The position numbers were made by a program, and so were the translations under genes. Source: Candidatus Anammoxibacter sp. (GTDB taxonomy: Bacteria; Planctomycetota; Brocadiia; Brocadiales; Anammoxibacteraceae). Taken from it: a DNA stretch of 64,000 bases. The stretch spans positions 148,885 through 212,884 of the forward strand of contig JAIQZO010000067.1 in NCBI GenBank assembly GCA_021777055.1, in the 5' to 3' direction. Each line of letters starts with the position of its first letter. Within the stretch, counting starts at the first letter, position 1. The notes beneath the pieces were generated by a model. The model saw nothing but the letters and a program-made list of their open reading frames with translations, made no database searches and was not told where the DNA came from. This document shows positions 9,424-18,767 of the stretch, piece after piece.

Positions 9424-9717
9424 TTACATATGATATAACGAATTTGATATTTGGCAACTTGAAAGAAAATATTGGATCTTCTCATATTTTCTAGGGTGTA
9501 GGCTAAAGAGGAAGAGGTATAGGATTCTTGGATTGAGAGATCTTAAGTTTAAATACTTTGAGTCCGTGGAAGACAGATCCCTCACTTCTTGGGAGTTTAA
9601 TTATTCTAGTTATTTCCCTCTAAAACTGCGGCATAAATAGAATATGAACGAGGCGGATCTATGATCATTTAGCATTTCCGCAAAATCTATTAGGTGCTTA
9701 TTATCGATTTTGTATGC
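9424..9717 (-). pseudogene. Degenerate coding-like stretch, unidentified
   Basis: Read on the minus strand from 9717, one frame gives a protein-like sequence (for example NKHLIDFAEMLNDHRSAS and NPRILYLFLFSLHPRKYEK) interrupted by two close stop codons near its middle. The length and the charged/hydrophobic pattern would suit a small toxin-like or transposon protein, but I cannot assign a family. This may be chance in AT-rich DNA. Confidence 0.25.
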
Positions 9718-10485
9718 TATTGATAACCATTTATCTAGAGGATTATTGACCCAGCCGATTTTCCAATTTTATTTCTACCTCGACATTTTCTTAGTATTGG
9801 ATCTTGCTCTTCTTTTAGGCCATTTACTCCCTATTTTAATTCAATGTAACCCCAGAGTTTTCTTTGGCTACAAGTCCTTTATTTGTTGTGTTGAGTAAAA
9901 TAAATTCATTGCCCGCCGCAAATTGGCCTCCCTCAATAAACAACCACTTAAAGCGTTACAAAGGTAACACTATGTCGGTTTGGCGTTAGAAAACTAACGT
10001 TTGTGTTGTGGCTGTGCGTGTGTACTACTACATTTTTCTTACATAACATATTGATTTTGTTGACATTCCCATATTCCCTGCTTTTCGGCTTTGTTCGGTA
10101 TAATATTTGCTTAAACTTAAAGGTTCAGAATAGAGGTCTATACATATTTGGCTGAAATCATTAGTGACAAATAATAGTAAATAACTCTAATGCATATGAT
10201 GCCATTTTATTGTAATAATGATTTTTTGCCGTCAGGTAGATGTTGCTTCAATAATTAAATACGTGAAATATAGTAAAGAGCGTAAAGCATTAAATATATC
10301 AGTCAAGCAGTAAATAGTTTAGGTATTTAATTGCCGAGTTAATATTAAATTAATATGGAGAAAGGAAGTTTTCGAAGATTAAAAGTGTTGTGTTTGTCTA
10401 CTTACACGTTGTCTTCTCTTGGTATTTTATCATAACACTCTCAATTCTCTTTAACCCTATACGTTGGGGAAAGTCCTGATAACCT

Positions 10486-10733
10486 ATTTATAATCAGCAT
10501 TGTCCGGTTAGTCTTTTGCAGTGCAAAAAACGTTACATATTTATCGATATTTTACAGCCGCATAATGGGGAAAGTGCCTAAAATGCCTAAAATACTTAAA
10601 GTGCCTAAAGTTAATAGTGTTGTTTTTTATTAATAATAAATAAATTTCTATAACTTTAGCTCATTTTAGGCACTCAACGTTAGCATATATATATGCTATG
10701 CAAATCCTTAACCGGACAACACTGATTTATAAT
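10486..10733. mobile_element. MITE-like element, copy 2, with 9-base target duplication
   Basis: The element proper is 10495-10724 (230 bases), starting cagcattgtccggttag and ending ttaaccggacaacactg, so the ends are inverted repeats. It is flanked by perfect direct repeats atttataat at 10486-10494 and 10725-10733, the footprint of transposition. The core (about 10570-10675) is the reverse complement of the core of copy 1. It encodes no protein and must have been moved by a transposase elsewhere. The 9-base duplication suggests an IS4- or ISAs1-like parent; that is inference. Confidence 0.88.
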
Positions 10734-11197
10734 GAAAATAATACCTCTGGAGATGTCAATTTAATTCAATATTTCTACCATTATGTCGGGTGCTTTTTCA
10801 GGCATGGTCAAATGAACTTTATTATTCCTTTAGCGGGGGAGAATAGTCATAATCAAGGCATCTTTCCCTGGTTTTCGCAGTAAAACTGGATTAAAGTAGG
10901 GGATGCAATTCCTGATTTTGCCAGAACCAGAGATTGTTCATTTGACCCTGCCTGTTTTGTTGTAATTTACAGAGAGCTATTTGCAGATGTTCAGGTTTAT
11001 GTTAAGTTTGTTTCATTATACAAACTGCAATTATGAAAACAGATGTTTGCGTTGTTATGATATTTGCGAAGAATAAAAACGGCGAATATATTGCGAATCT
11101 TAGTGATTGGGAATAAAGATTATGTTTTTATATATTCCGAAACTGAAATGATTTTCTAATTTAACGGTATTTTTACATATATTGAGGACTTTGTAAA

Positions 11198-12406
11198 TTG
11201 AACTATAGTATTTTAAAGAACAAAACAATCAGATTTTTAAATATTTTTTTTATTTATTTCATAACCATAACTTCCTTTGCTTTTTTTACAATGACAAACA
11301 TATTTGCAGAAGAAGTTACAATAACATGGAATGCAAATACAGAAGCTGACCTTGCCGGATATGAATTGCATCATGGAAATCAAAGTAGGAATTACACTAT
11401 GAAGGATGTCGTTTTTGGCAACATTACAACCCATACGATTGAAATCCCTAATACGGGGGAATATTTTTTTGCTTTAAAAGCATTTGATACATCCGGTAAT
11501 GCGAGTGAATTTTCTGATGAGATAAGCCGTTTTGTCCTAGATACATCAGGAGGTGTGGTACCAGATATTATACCACCAACAATAACTTCCGTTAAAATGA
11601 ATGATGATCCAACAAAAGTAATTGTTGCTTTTAGTGAACCAGTTGATATTTCTGGTGCGACTTACTCCATTAGTAGTGGAATTAGTGTTTTCTCGGCCGG
11701 AACAAGTGATGGCGTTAAGACTGTTACTTTAACTACAAGCCCACACATCGAAAATGTGTCGAATACATTAAACATTGTAGAGATAAAAGACTTGGCCAGT
11801 ATTCCAAATGTTATAGACCCAAATAATTCTACAACCTATTTGTTTGTGCCGTCAACACTAACACCAGATGAGACAGTTGATGATTTTAGTGTTGATACAA
11901 CAGGCAGTTATTCAGTAACTGATGTCAGGACTACAGGAGGATTTGGATCATTTAAATATGATGCTTCAGGAGAAAGGATTCAAGTGGTTACAGGTGATAA
12001 TATTGGTTTGAAGATATCGCAAGATGTGAAATCACTTGGCAGGGGCATTTTTAGCATAGATTTTTTGCCGACTGTTAAACATCCCAAAGGTGGGATATTT
12101 ATATTGCGCCTTGTACAAGATGAAAATAACTATTATAAATTGATAAATACTGATGGTTATGGTCCTGGAGAGCTAATGAAATATGTAAATGGTGTTAAAG
12201 TTTCTAGCGTGCCATTTGGTAATGAATTCTCACAGAACAGCAATTATGCAGTGGTGATAAATTTTAGTTCTGACCAAACTACAGTTGAAGCATTTGGAGA
12301 ATCAATTTTTATAAGTACTGATAACAATCCAATCATGGTTAATCGTTTTGAAGTTGAGCTGGAGCAACAGGATGCATTCTTCGATAATATAATTTACAAG
12401 GATTAA
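11198..12406 (+). CDS. Secreted protein with fibronectin type III-like and Ig-like domains
   Basis: 402 residues. A TTG start at 11198 follows ttgagga at a workable distance. Residues 1-38 are a long signal peptide. A fibronectin type III-like domain follows (VTITWNANTEADLAGYEL to EYFFALKAFDTSGN). Next is a bacterial Ig/SbsA-like domain (KVIVAFSEPVDISGATYSIS to VEIKDLASIPNV). The C-terminal ~170 residues look like a concanavalin-type beta sandwich (DENNYYKLINTDGYG, FDNIIYKD). It is likely a cell-surface or matrix protein. There is no lipobox or sorting signal. It stands alone between repeat elements. Confidence 0.75.
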   Translation: MNYSILKNKTIRFLNIFFIYFITITSFAFFTMTNIFAEEVTITWNANTEADLAGYELHHGNQSRNYTMKDVVFGNITTHTIEIPNTGEYFFALKAFDTSGNASEFSDEISRFVLDTSGGVVPDIIPPTITSVKMNDDPTKVIVAFSEPVDISGATYSISSGISVFSAGTSDGVKTVTLTTSPHIENVSNTLNIVEIKDLASIPNVIDPNNSTTYLFVPSTLTPDETVDDFSVDTTGSYSVTDVRTTGGFGSFKYDASGERIQVVTGDNIGLKISQDVKSLGRGIFSIDFLPTVKHPKGGIFILRLVQDENNYYKLINTDGYGPGELMKYVNGVKVSSVPFGNEFSQNSNYAVVINFSSDQTTVEAFGESIFISTDNNPIMVNRFEVELEQQDAFFDNIIYKD

Positions 12407-12726
12407 TCATCTGGTTAAGTAAATACTAGATTTTGGGAAGTATTGATTTTCAGAAATCTGGACTTCTCAACTATATAATATAAGTAGTGTCAGGTTAGAG
12501 TCTTGCATGCGCGATTCTTGTTTTGGGAGATAAGGTAAAACATGAAAAAACCTAACTGAGCACTACTGATATTATATAGCTTTGCTGAAATTAAATAGCA
12601 AAGTATAACAAGTTTTCTCCGCTTTAGAAAATAGGGAGCACTGGGATTTGATACATGTTTAGAAAACTTAGAGTTGATTAATTACAGTAATTATTTAAAA
12701 TAAGCCTGTAGTCTTTTCGTGTCTTT
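12407..12726. other. Intergenic region between two converging genes
   Basis: 320 bases without a gene. The only structure seen is the inverted-repeat element at 12471-12580. Confidence 0.6.
12471..12580. repeat. Small inverted-repeat element (hairpin or MITE relic)
   Basis: The left arm (12471-12498, ctatataatataagtagtg and on to ggttag) pairs with the right arm (12553-12580), whose complement reads ctatataatatcagtagtg and on to agttag. The CAGT..GTTAG ends resemble those of the two larger elements near 9.0 and 10.5 kb, but no direct target duplication is visible. It lies between convergent genes and could also help end transcription. Confidence 0.65.
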
Positions 12727-14652
12727 TCATTGAGAAATAGTTAGTGATGACAGCCCTGTCACTGCAGGAAATCCAACTGCTCCTATAATAGTGGCCCTTT
12801 CTGTTGTTTGGTCTATTTTGATAAGATTAGATGGTGTTCCTATGTTTGAAGTACTTATGCCGAATAGTGTTTCGTCGGAAAAGTGTAAGTCTCGAATTGA
12901 ATATCCGGTCATGCCAACGTTACCAATATGGCGGGTACGGCCGGATGAGATATCAATCTCAACTATTACGCTGCTTGTGCCATTTTTTCTTGCGCCTGAA
13001 GCAATGAAAACGTTTTTCTTCAAGTTAAATGCTAAGCCAGTCAGAACTATATTTGCGGGATTCACATCTGCTTGTAAAATTTTTCTAGCTGATGCGTTTA
13101 CTTGGTTTATGGCATAAAGTGTGTTGGTCCTGTCTACTCCAAATAATATATCGTTATCATTGAATGCAATGCCTTTTACAAAGCGAATGGGGATATTACT
13201 GTCTTTTCTGACTATTGTGCCTAAGATAAAGGAATTTCCTGTTTCCGCGTCAATCCTCACCAGTCTTGATTTGCGCCCACCAGTTGATCCGAAGATTTCG
13301 CCAGACTGGTTAATGGCAAGGCCTGATATCCTTAATTGGTTTGTTTGCCCGACGATGGATCCTTTGCCTGTTGTAGTATCCAGGGTTAGCAGTGTTCCTG
13401 AGCTTGAAATGTTGAATCCTGTAGACGCATAGCAGATTCCAGGTATAGCCTTTTTAAACTCATTGCAAATGAAATTTATCCCGGTTGAACTTGTCCCGTC
13501 AATTGCTACAAAATCCAGGGGTGTGTCCGGAGGGTTTTTGGCCCCTTCATCCTCTCCGTTGTAGAACTCCTCTTCATCAATGGATATTGGTGGAGATATG
13601 GGTGGAACACTTGAACCTGCTGTAAACCGCGGATTAATTTGTACTTTTTCAACTGTATAGTTTGCTCCAGGTGTAAGACCGAGAATGTTGAATGTGCCCT
13701 TCAGTTCTGGAGGGGTGGGGCCTGGGCCAAAAATACTGTTGGGGAAAAAAAGTCCTCCGGATACACTCGAGACTGCGTCGCCAAAAGGGTCCGCTACGTT
13801 TCTGGCGATAATATTGGCGCCACGAACTTGCGTTACCATATTTTCACGAAAAACTTGCCCGCTTATAAAGCCTTTCTTTCCTGTGTCATTACCGTAAATG
13901 AATTCTGCGGTTGAAAGATCATCCCTTGTGGGTGTTGTGGAACTGTTTCCATCGCCGATTAATATGGGAAACATTATTTCCACTATACCTTCGCCTTCAG
14001 GTGGCAGACCATAAATGGTAAATCCCGGGTCATCAGTGTCACCAATAAATGCCGTGCCGTTAACTTGAGAATGTCCGAAATTAAGGGCGTGTCCCATTTC
14101 GTGTGTAATAACTGTTTGTGCTACGGACAGAGGAGCCTCTATGCCATCTGAAGTGTCTCCGTCAATCAGGTTTCCGTTGTAGGCCTGGAATGTTTCAATA
14201 ATCTCAAATGTTTCAGTATCTATAACCTCTATTGTTGCAAATCCTATAACCCCTTCAGGAAGGCCCAAATCTGCAAAAAGGGAGCCATCTGCGTCAAATA
14301 CAACAGGGCTTTTATCGTCTGCGACAGAGAAAATGGCGTTAAACTCTTCAATTGTGTCCACATCTCCGTCTGCCGAAAGGGATCCGATGCTGTTAATGGA
14401 GAATCTCAGCTCTAAAGTGGGCTCATTAGCGCCGCTCCAGATATTTATGGCATTCATTGCGAAATCTATTGCTTCGGTGGATGAGAGTGTGCCGTACGGT
14501 CCTTCGTCAAAATCAGTTGGTGTGGGTTTAGATGTGTCGTGCCGAAATGGTATACCTGTGTTGCTGACAAACGTATAACCTCCCGGGAATACTTTTGGCA
14601 TGAACAGAAATGAAATTGCCGCTATACTTAACATTACCGTTCTTAGCAACAC
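12727..14652 (-). CDS. Secreted metzincin-like metalloprotease with C-terminal beta-propeller-like region
   Basis: 641 residues. A short signal peptide (about residues 1-22) precedes a matrixin-like domain. The zinc motif HEMGHALNFGH (residues 184-194) is HExxHxxxxxH, with Asn where most metzincins have Gly. NSSTTPTRDDLSTAEFIYG after it is typical of matrixin-like planctomycete proteins. A carboxypeptidase-like beta domain (GFISGQVFRENMVTQVRG) comes next. The last ~240 residues repeat a motif such as GLAFNLKKNVFIASG and look like a DUF4394/NHL-type propeller. The role is inferred as extracellular proteolysis. The small secreted protein gene upstream on the same strand may be a partner. Confidence 0.75.
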   Translation of the reverse strand: MLLRTVMLSIAAISFLFMPKVFPGGYTFVSNTGIPFRHDTSKPTPTDFDEGPYGTLSSTEAIDFAMNAINIWSGANEPTLELRFSINSIGSLSADGDVDTIEEFNAIFSVADDKSPVVFDADGSLFADLGLPEGVIGFATIEVIDTETFEIIETFQAYNGNLIDGDTSDGIEAPLSVAQTVITHEMGHALNFGHSQVNGTAFIGDTDDPGFTIYGLPPEGEGIVEIMFPILIGDGNSSTTPTRDDLSTAEFIYGNDTGKKGFISGQVFRENMVTQVRGANIIARNVADPFGDAVSSVSGGLFFPNSIFGPGPTPPELKGTFNILGLTPGANYTVEKVQINPRFTAGSSVPPISPPISIDEEEFYNGEDEGAKNPPDTPLDFVAIDGTSSTGINFICNEFKKAIPGICYASTGFNISSSGTLLTLDTTTGKGSIVGQTNQLRISGLAINQSGEIFGSTGGRKSRLVRIDAETGNSFILGTIVRKDSNIPIRFVKGIAFNDNDILFGVDRTNTLYAINQVNASARKILQADVNPANIVLTGLAFNLKKNVFIASGARKNGTSSVIVEIDISSGRTRHIGNVGMTGYSIRDLHFSDETLFGISTSNIGTPSNLIKIDQTTERATIIGAVGFPAVTGLSSLTISQ

Positions 14653-14730
14653 GTATAAAATCCCCTAACCCCCGTTTCTAAATGGGGAAAACTTGTTGTA
14701 ATTTTACAAACTGTTTTTTTAAGACTATAA

Positions 14731-15336
14731 CTACTTGTCATTTAGGCTTAACATCTTTTCTATTATGCCTATAAAAAGGTTAACATTAACTGCCCCTTTT
14801 TTGCGGACCATTAGCTCTTTCTCGTTTTCATCAAATATTTTATATCGCTGTGATTGCAGATCCATTCGGTGAAACAATCCTTTATTTCCGAAGTTGTTTA
14901 CTGCCTCCTCTGAGTTAATCATCTGAAAAGCACCCTGTTCCATACCTATAGGGCTTGCAAGTCCGTATCTGCTCTCGTTTCTTAGAAAGAGTATATATTT
15001 GCGGCCTTTTTCGTAATATGGCATTCCAATTATACTTCCTATGCCATTTGCTTTGCCTATTTGCCTTAGCTTGACAGTTGGGCCGTAGGTACCTTTGATT
15101 TTTTTGAGGATTTTAAATGTGTATTCGGTGCAAGTTGTATGATTTTCATTGGAGACGTTTATCTTTCTCTCTTCTACCAATGTGCAGATGCCGATAAATA
15201 TCTTATCTGCCAGTTTGGTCAACTCTTCTGCATTTCTATGTAATAATGTTGTTGCGTTGGTATCATTTGTTTTGGCATAGAATACCACGCTAGAGAGTAG
15301 TATCACTGTGAGAAAAGAGGTAAATTTACTTTTCAT
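14731..15336 (-). CDS. Secreted hypothetical protein upstream of the metzincin-like gene
   Basis: 201 residues with a signal peptide (hydrophobic residues 7-22). I do not recognise the family. Visible features are LADKIFIGICTLVEER, TEYTFKILKKIKGTYG and GRKYILFLRNESRYGLASP, a beta-rich pattern like netrin/TIMP-type OB folds, which is interesting beside a metzincin protease, but the Cys pattern of inhibitors is absent. It is 78 bases upstream of the protease gene on the same strand, so co-expression is likely. Confidence 0.65.
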   Translation of the reverse strand: MKSKFTSFLTVILLSSVVFYAKTNDTNATTLLHRNAEELTKLADKIFIGICTLVEERKINVSNENHTTCTEYTFKILKKIKGTYGPTVKLRQIGKANGIGSIIGMPYYEKGRKYILFLRNESRYGLASPIGMEQGAFQMINSEEAVNNFGNKGLFHRMDLQSQRYKIFDENEKELMVRKKGAVNVNLFIGIIEKMLSLNDK

Positions 15337-15358
15337 GATAAATAGGCAGATTATTGTT

Positions 15359-17284
15359 TTACAGTTTCAGGGCCGCTTCCATTCCCTCCGATATTGCTTC
15401 TAATGCTGTACGTCCTGAAACGGCATCACCCACAACTGCAACTTCCTTCACAAAATCCTGAATCGATTCAGCAAGATCTTTGTTTGGTTTGTTTAAGGTT
15501 GACATAACTATATGGTCAAATCCATCAAGTCTTTGTTCTTCCTCTCTTCTTTTCTTCACCACAAGGTAGCCTTTTCCAACTTTAACTACCTTTGTGCTGA
15601 TAATCATTTTTACGTTAGCTTTTTTTAATCTTTCAACTATATGGTATCTTGGATGGGCGATCAGCCCCATACCGATAATCCTCTTCATTTCCAGTAAAGT
15701 GATGTTCTTTCCCGCTGAGGATAAAAAATCTGCAAGTTCGCAACCCTCGGGGCCAGCACCCACAATCACAATATTTTTGCCTAATTCGTTTACGTTTAAG
15801 AATGCGTCTTTAATATCAATGATATCTGCGTCTTCTACACCTGGTAATTCCAGTTTGACCTCTTTTGAACCAACTGCCGCTATTACCGCATCAGGTGCAA
15901 ATTCCATTACTGATTCAGTTGTTGCCTCTTTGTTCAACTGAACATTAATGCCGTGTTGGTTGACGTGGTTAACAAGATACTTCAGCATATTTCTCATTGG
16001 TTCTTTAAATGGCGGTAAAGTTGAATATCTAAAGTTTCCACCTAGTTCATTTTCTTTTTCCCATATGGTGACTTTATGTCCCCGTTTAGCGGCAGTCTCT
16101 GCCGCGCTCATTCCCCCAGGTCCCCCTCCTATGATTAAGACATTTTTGGATAGTGGTTTAGGCATTGCTGCAATTGCAGCCTCTTTTCCTATGGCAGGGT
16201 TTACTGTACAAGTCAGCTTTCTGTCCATTATACTGTTAATGCACTTGTTACATGATAGACACGGTCTTAGTTCCTCAAGTTGCCCAGCCTTTGCCTTTTC
16301 TGGCATGTGCGGTTCACCGATCAGGACCCTTCCAAATGCGACAAGGTCTGCTTTGTTCTGTTCCAGAATTTTTTCTGCGTATTCAGGGCCCAGGATTCGT
16401 CCCACTGTAATAATCGGTACATTAACAACGCTTTTAACCCCTTCTGCAAGATGTGTAAAACAACCCTCCTCCAGATAGTATGTGGGTATGTTAAAGAAAG
16501 GAGATGCGCTATTACATGCTGAAACATGTATGGCGCTAGCTCCTGCTTTTTCAAGCATTTGGGCGTGGAGCTTCCCTTCTTCGAGTTTGATGCCGGTATC
16601 TGTATATTCATCTGCGCTTATTCTGCATATAACAGGATAGTCTTGTGGGACTTGTTCCCTGATTGCTTTAACAATTTCTACTGCAAACCTTGCCCTGTTT
16701 TCTGTGTTTCCACCATATTCATCTGTTCGAATGTTTGCTTCAGGTGACAGAAACTGATTAACAAGGTAGCCGTGTGCCATGTGGATCTCTATTCCGTCTG
16801 CGCCTGCTTCGTAAACTCTTTTGCCTGAATCGGCAAATTTCTTGACTAAGTCATGTATCTCCTTTACAGTCAGTGCCTTTGGGGTTTGCTTGGTTAAAGG
16901 ACTTGGTATGGATGAAGGAGAGACCGGGTCTAGGCCGGTAAAGTAGGTTAGGGCCTCTTTACCTCCGTGGCTCAGCTGAATAACTATCTTTCCGTCTAAC
17001 TCATGAACAGCATCTGTAAGTTTTCTCAGGCCCGGTATAAACTTATCTTCAAAGATGCATAACATCCCATCGTTTAGTCTCCCTGCAGGATCAATGGCTG
17101 TGTTTTCTACAGTGACATATCCGACTCCGCCCTTAATCCGTTCACTATAATATGATATGATTGCATCGGTAACATGTCCCTCTTCGTTGCAAAGATGTGT
17201 TTCCATTGCAGGCATAACTATGCGGTTTTTTAATTCCATCGAACCTATCTTAAAAGGGCTAAACAGTTTTGGAAAGTGATTCAT
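15359..17284 (-). CDS. NADH:flavin oxidoreductase, Old Yellow Enzyme/2,4-dienoyl-CoA reductase type
   Basis: 641 residues with the three-part layout of FadH, BaiCD and trimethylamine dehydrogenase. Residues 1-335 form an FMN TIM barrel (LFSPFKIGSMELKNRIVMP, IQLSHGGKE, EIHMAHGYLVNQFLSP). A 4Fe-4S site follows with Cys342, Cys345, Cys348 and Cys359 (CLSCNKC, then C). Residues 381-641 bind FAD/NAD (VLIIGGGPGGMSAAE and a second Rossmann motif IVIVGAGPEGCELADFL). It would reduce an enoyl or similar unsaturated substrate with NAD(P)H. The substrate cannot be read from sequence. It lies 90 bases downstream of mqnE on the same strand. Confidence 0.88.
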   Translation of the reverse strand: MNHFPKLFSPFKIGSMELKNRIVMPAMETHLCNEEGHVTDAIISYYSERIKGGVGYVTVENTAIDPAGRLNDGMLCIFEDKFIPGLRKLTDAVHELDGKIVIQLSHGGKEALTYFTGLDPVSPSSIPSPLTKQTPKALTVKEIHDLVKKFADSGKRVYEAGADGIEIHMAHGYLVNQFLSPEANIRTDEYGGNTENRARFAVEIVKAIREQVPQDYPVICRISADEYTDTGIKLEEGKLHAQMLEKAGASAIHVSACNSASPFFNIPTYYLEEGCFTHLAEGVKSVVNVPIITVGRILGPEYAEKILEQNKADLVAFGRVLIGEPHMPEKAKAGQLEELRPCLSCNKCINSIMDRKLTCTVNPAIGKEAAIAAMPKPLSKNVLIIGGGPGGMSAAETAAKRGHKVTIWEKENELGGNFRYSTLPPFKEPMRNMLKYLVNHVNQHGINVQLNKEATTESVMEFAPDAVIAAVGSKEVKLELPGVEDADIIDIKDAFLNVNELGKNIVIVGAGPEGCELADFLSSAGKNITLLEMKRIIGMGLIAHPRYHIVERLKKANVKMIISTKVVKVGKGYLVVKKRREEEQRLDGFDHIVMSTLNKPNKDLAESIQDFVKEVAVVGDAVSGRTALEAISEGMEAALKL

Positions 17285-17373
17285 TTTCGTTTATAACCTC
17301 GTTAATTTTTGTTGTGGATGATTGCCGTTGTGGATTTGAACAAATAGATACAATGCCTTCGCTTCAAAACGAT

Positions 17374-18483
17374 TTATACTGCAACTGTACTGTTCCTGTT
17401 TTGTGTCTCGTATAAAGTATCCCTTTCAACTGGAACTCGTCCTGCTTCTTTAATTAAATTAACCAATTCAGCTACGCTAAGTGATTCTGGTGTATCAGCT
17501 CCGGCGGAGTGCGTTATCTTCTCTTCGGAAACAGTACCATCAATGTCGTCAACCCCGAAGCTTAATGATACCTGTGCCAGTTTTATTCCCAGCATGATCC
17601 AGAAGGCCTTTATGTGGGGAAAGTTATCTAACATCAGACGTCCAAGGGCCAGCATTTTCAGGTCGTAGAATCCTGTTGTTCTTGAAAGTTCGCTTAGTTC
17701 TGTATTCTTAGGATGAAATGCAAGGGGTATGAATGATAAAAACCCGTTTGTCTCATCTTGCAGATTACGTAATGCCAGAAGGTGGTTTATTACGTCCTCA
17801 GCTGCTTCTATATGGCCATATAGCATTGTGGCGTTACTCTTAAAACCAATGTTATGGGCTTCCCTCATAACGTTAAGCCAACCCTCTCCGCTAAGTTTTT
17901 CTGGACAAAGTTTTTCTCTTAACCTAGGTGAAAATACTTCAGCTCCTCCCCCAGGAAGTGATCCCAAACCTGCATTCTTTAATTCCATCAATGTGTCGTG
18001 TACTGACATGCCTGCGATTTCTGCCAGGTGTGCGATCTCTACGGCAGTAAATGCTTGGATATGAACATGGGGAAATCTGCTGTGTATTTCGCCGATCATC
18101 TTGATATAGTAGTCAAACTTAAAGTCTGGATGCAGTCCTCCCACAATATGGAGTTCAGTGGAACCGTCTTTTAACACCAAAGATGCCCTTTGCATGATCT
18201 CTTCCATGTCCATAACATAGGAGCCGTCTTCGTCCTTATCCCGGCTGAATGCGCAAAATTTACACCGGTTTTTACATATGTTTGAGTAGTTAATATGACG
18301 GTTTATTATATAATAAGCATTGTTGTTGTTTTTTTGCTCTCGAACAGTGTTTGCCATGAATCCTATGTGGTTTATGTCGTAACTGTTATAAAGCTTAATG
18401 CCGTCATCAAAGTTCAGGCGCTCACCGTTCTGCAGTTTAGCAAAAATGTCTGCTAATTCGGAATCAGCAAAAAGTTTTTCCAT
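17374..18483 (-). CDS. mqnE: Aminofutalosine synthase (radical SAM)
   Basis: 369 residues, the normal length. Radical SAM Cys70, Cys74 and Cys77 (CKNRCKFCAFSRD). MqnE-type motifs are LHIVGGLHPDFKFDYY, SLPGGGAEVFSPRLREKLCP and the C-terminal DIDGTVSEEKITHSAGA, which distinguish it from its sister MqnC. It joins the MqnA product to SAM-derived adenosine in the futalosine route to menaquinone, the likely membrane quinone of this organism. No other mqn gene is in the window. The start is at 18483, well upstream of the first motif. Confidence 0.93.
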   Translation of the reverse strand: MEKLFADSELADIFAKLQNGERLNFDDGIKLYNSYDINHIGFMANTVREQKNNNNAYYIINRHINYSNICKNRCKFCAFSRDKDEDGSYVMDMEEIMQRASLVLKDGSTELHIVGGLHPDFKFDYYIKMIGEIHSRFPHVHIQAFTAVEIAHLAEIAGMSVHDTLMELKNAGLGSLPGGGAEVFSPRLREKLCPEKLSGEGWLNVMREAHNIGFKSNATMLYGHIEAAEDVINHLLALRNLQDETNGFLSFIPLAFHPKNTELSELSRTTGFYDLKMLALGRLMLDNFPHIKAFWIMLGIKLAQVSLSFGVDDIDGTVSEEKITHSAGADTPESLSVAELVNLIKEAGRVPVERDTLYETQNRNSTVAV

Positions 18484-18767
18484 AAAATACTCCTTTATCC
18501 TACAAATATGATATATTCAACTAAAAGTTATCAAAATATATATATAAAAGCAAGTAATATCCTATACTTAGGAGGTATAAATAATGTTACAGATTTTCAT
18601 GCTTTACGTTTTTGCGATGAAAAAGTATAATTTTTAAACAATTAAATATTAATGGGTTACAGTTTTACAGTTATGGATTATTCCAATAATTGGAATGCGC
18701 GGCTTTGCGTTTGCAGAGGTATGAAAATCATTTGTTTGAATGAGCTTTAACGGTTTATTATTTTACC

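Larger units (their letters stand above)
8899..11197. other. Gene-poor 2.3 kb region with MITE-like elements and decayed sequence
   Basis: No intact gene is supported. Short open frames at 9710-9898 and 10698-10883 have no ribosome site or recognisable protein features. The region holds two related inverted-repeat elements (9044-9282 and 10495-10724), a broken coding-like stretch on the minus strand (9424-9717) and otherwise AT-rich sequence with no assignable features. Confidence 0.7.

Noticed and set aside
9710..9898. Small plus-strand frame in the gene-poor region
   Set aside because: Overlaps decayed sequence, no ribosome site and no protein features.
10698..10883. Small plus-strand frame starting in the MITE-like element
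   Set aside because: It begins within the transposon end, with no ribosome site.
13639..13914. Overlapping plus-strand frames antisense to the metzincin gene
   Set aside because: Shadow frames of a well-supported gene.
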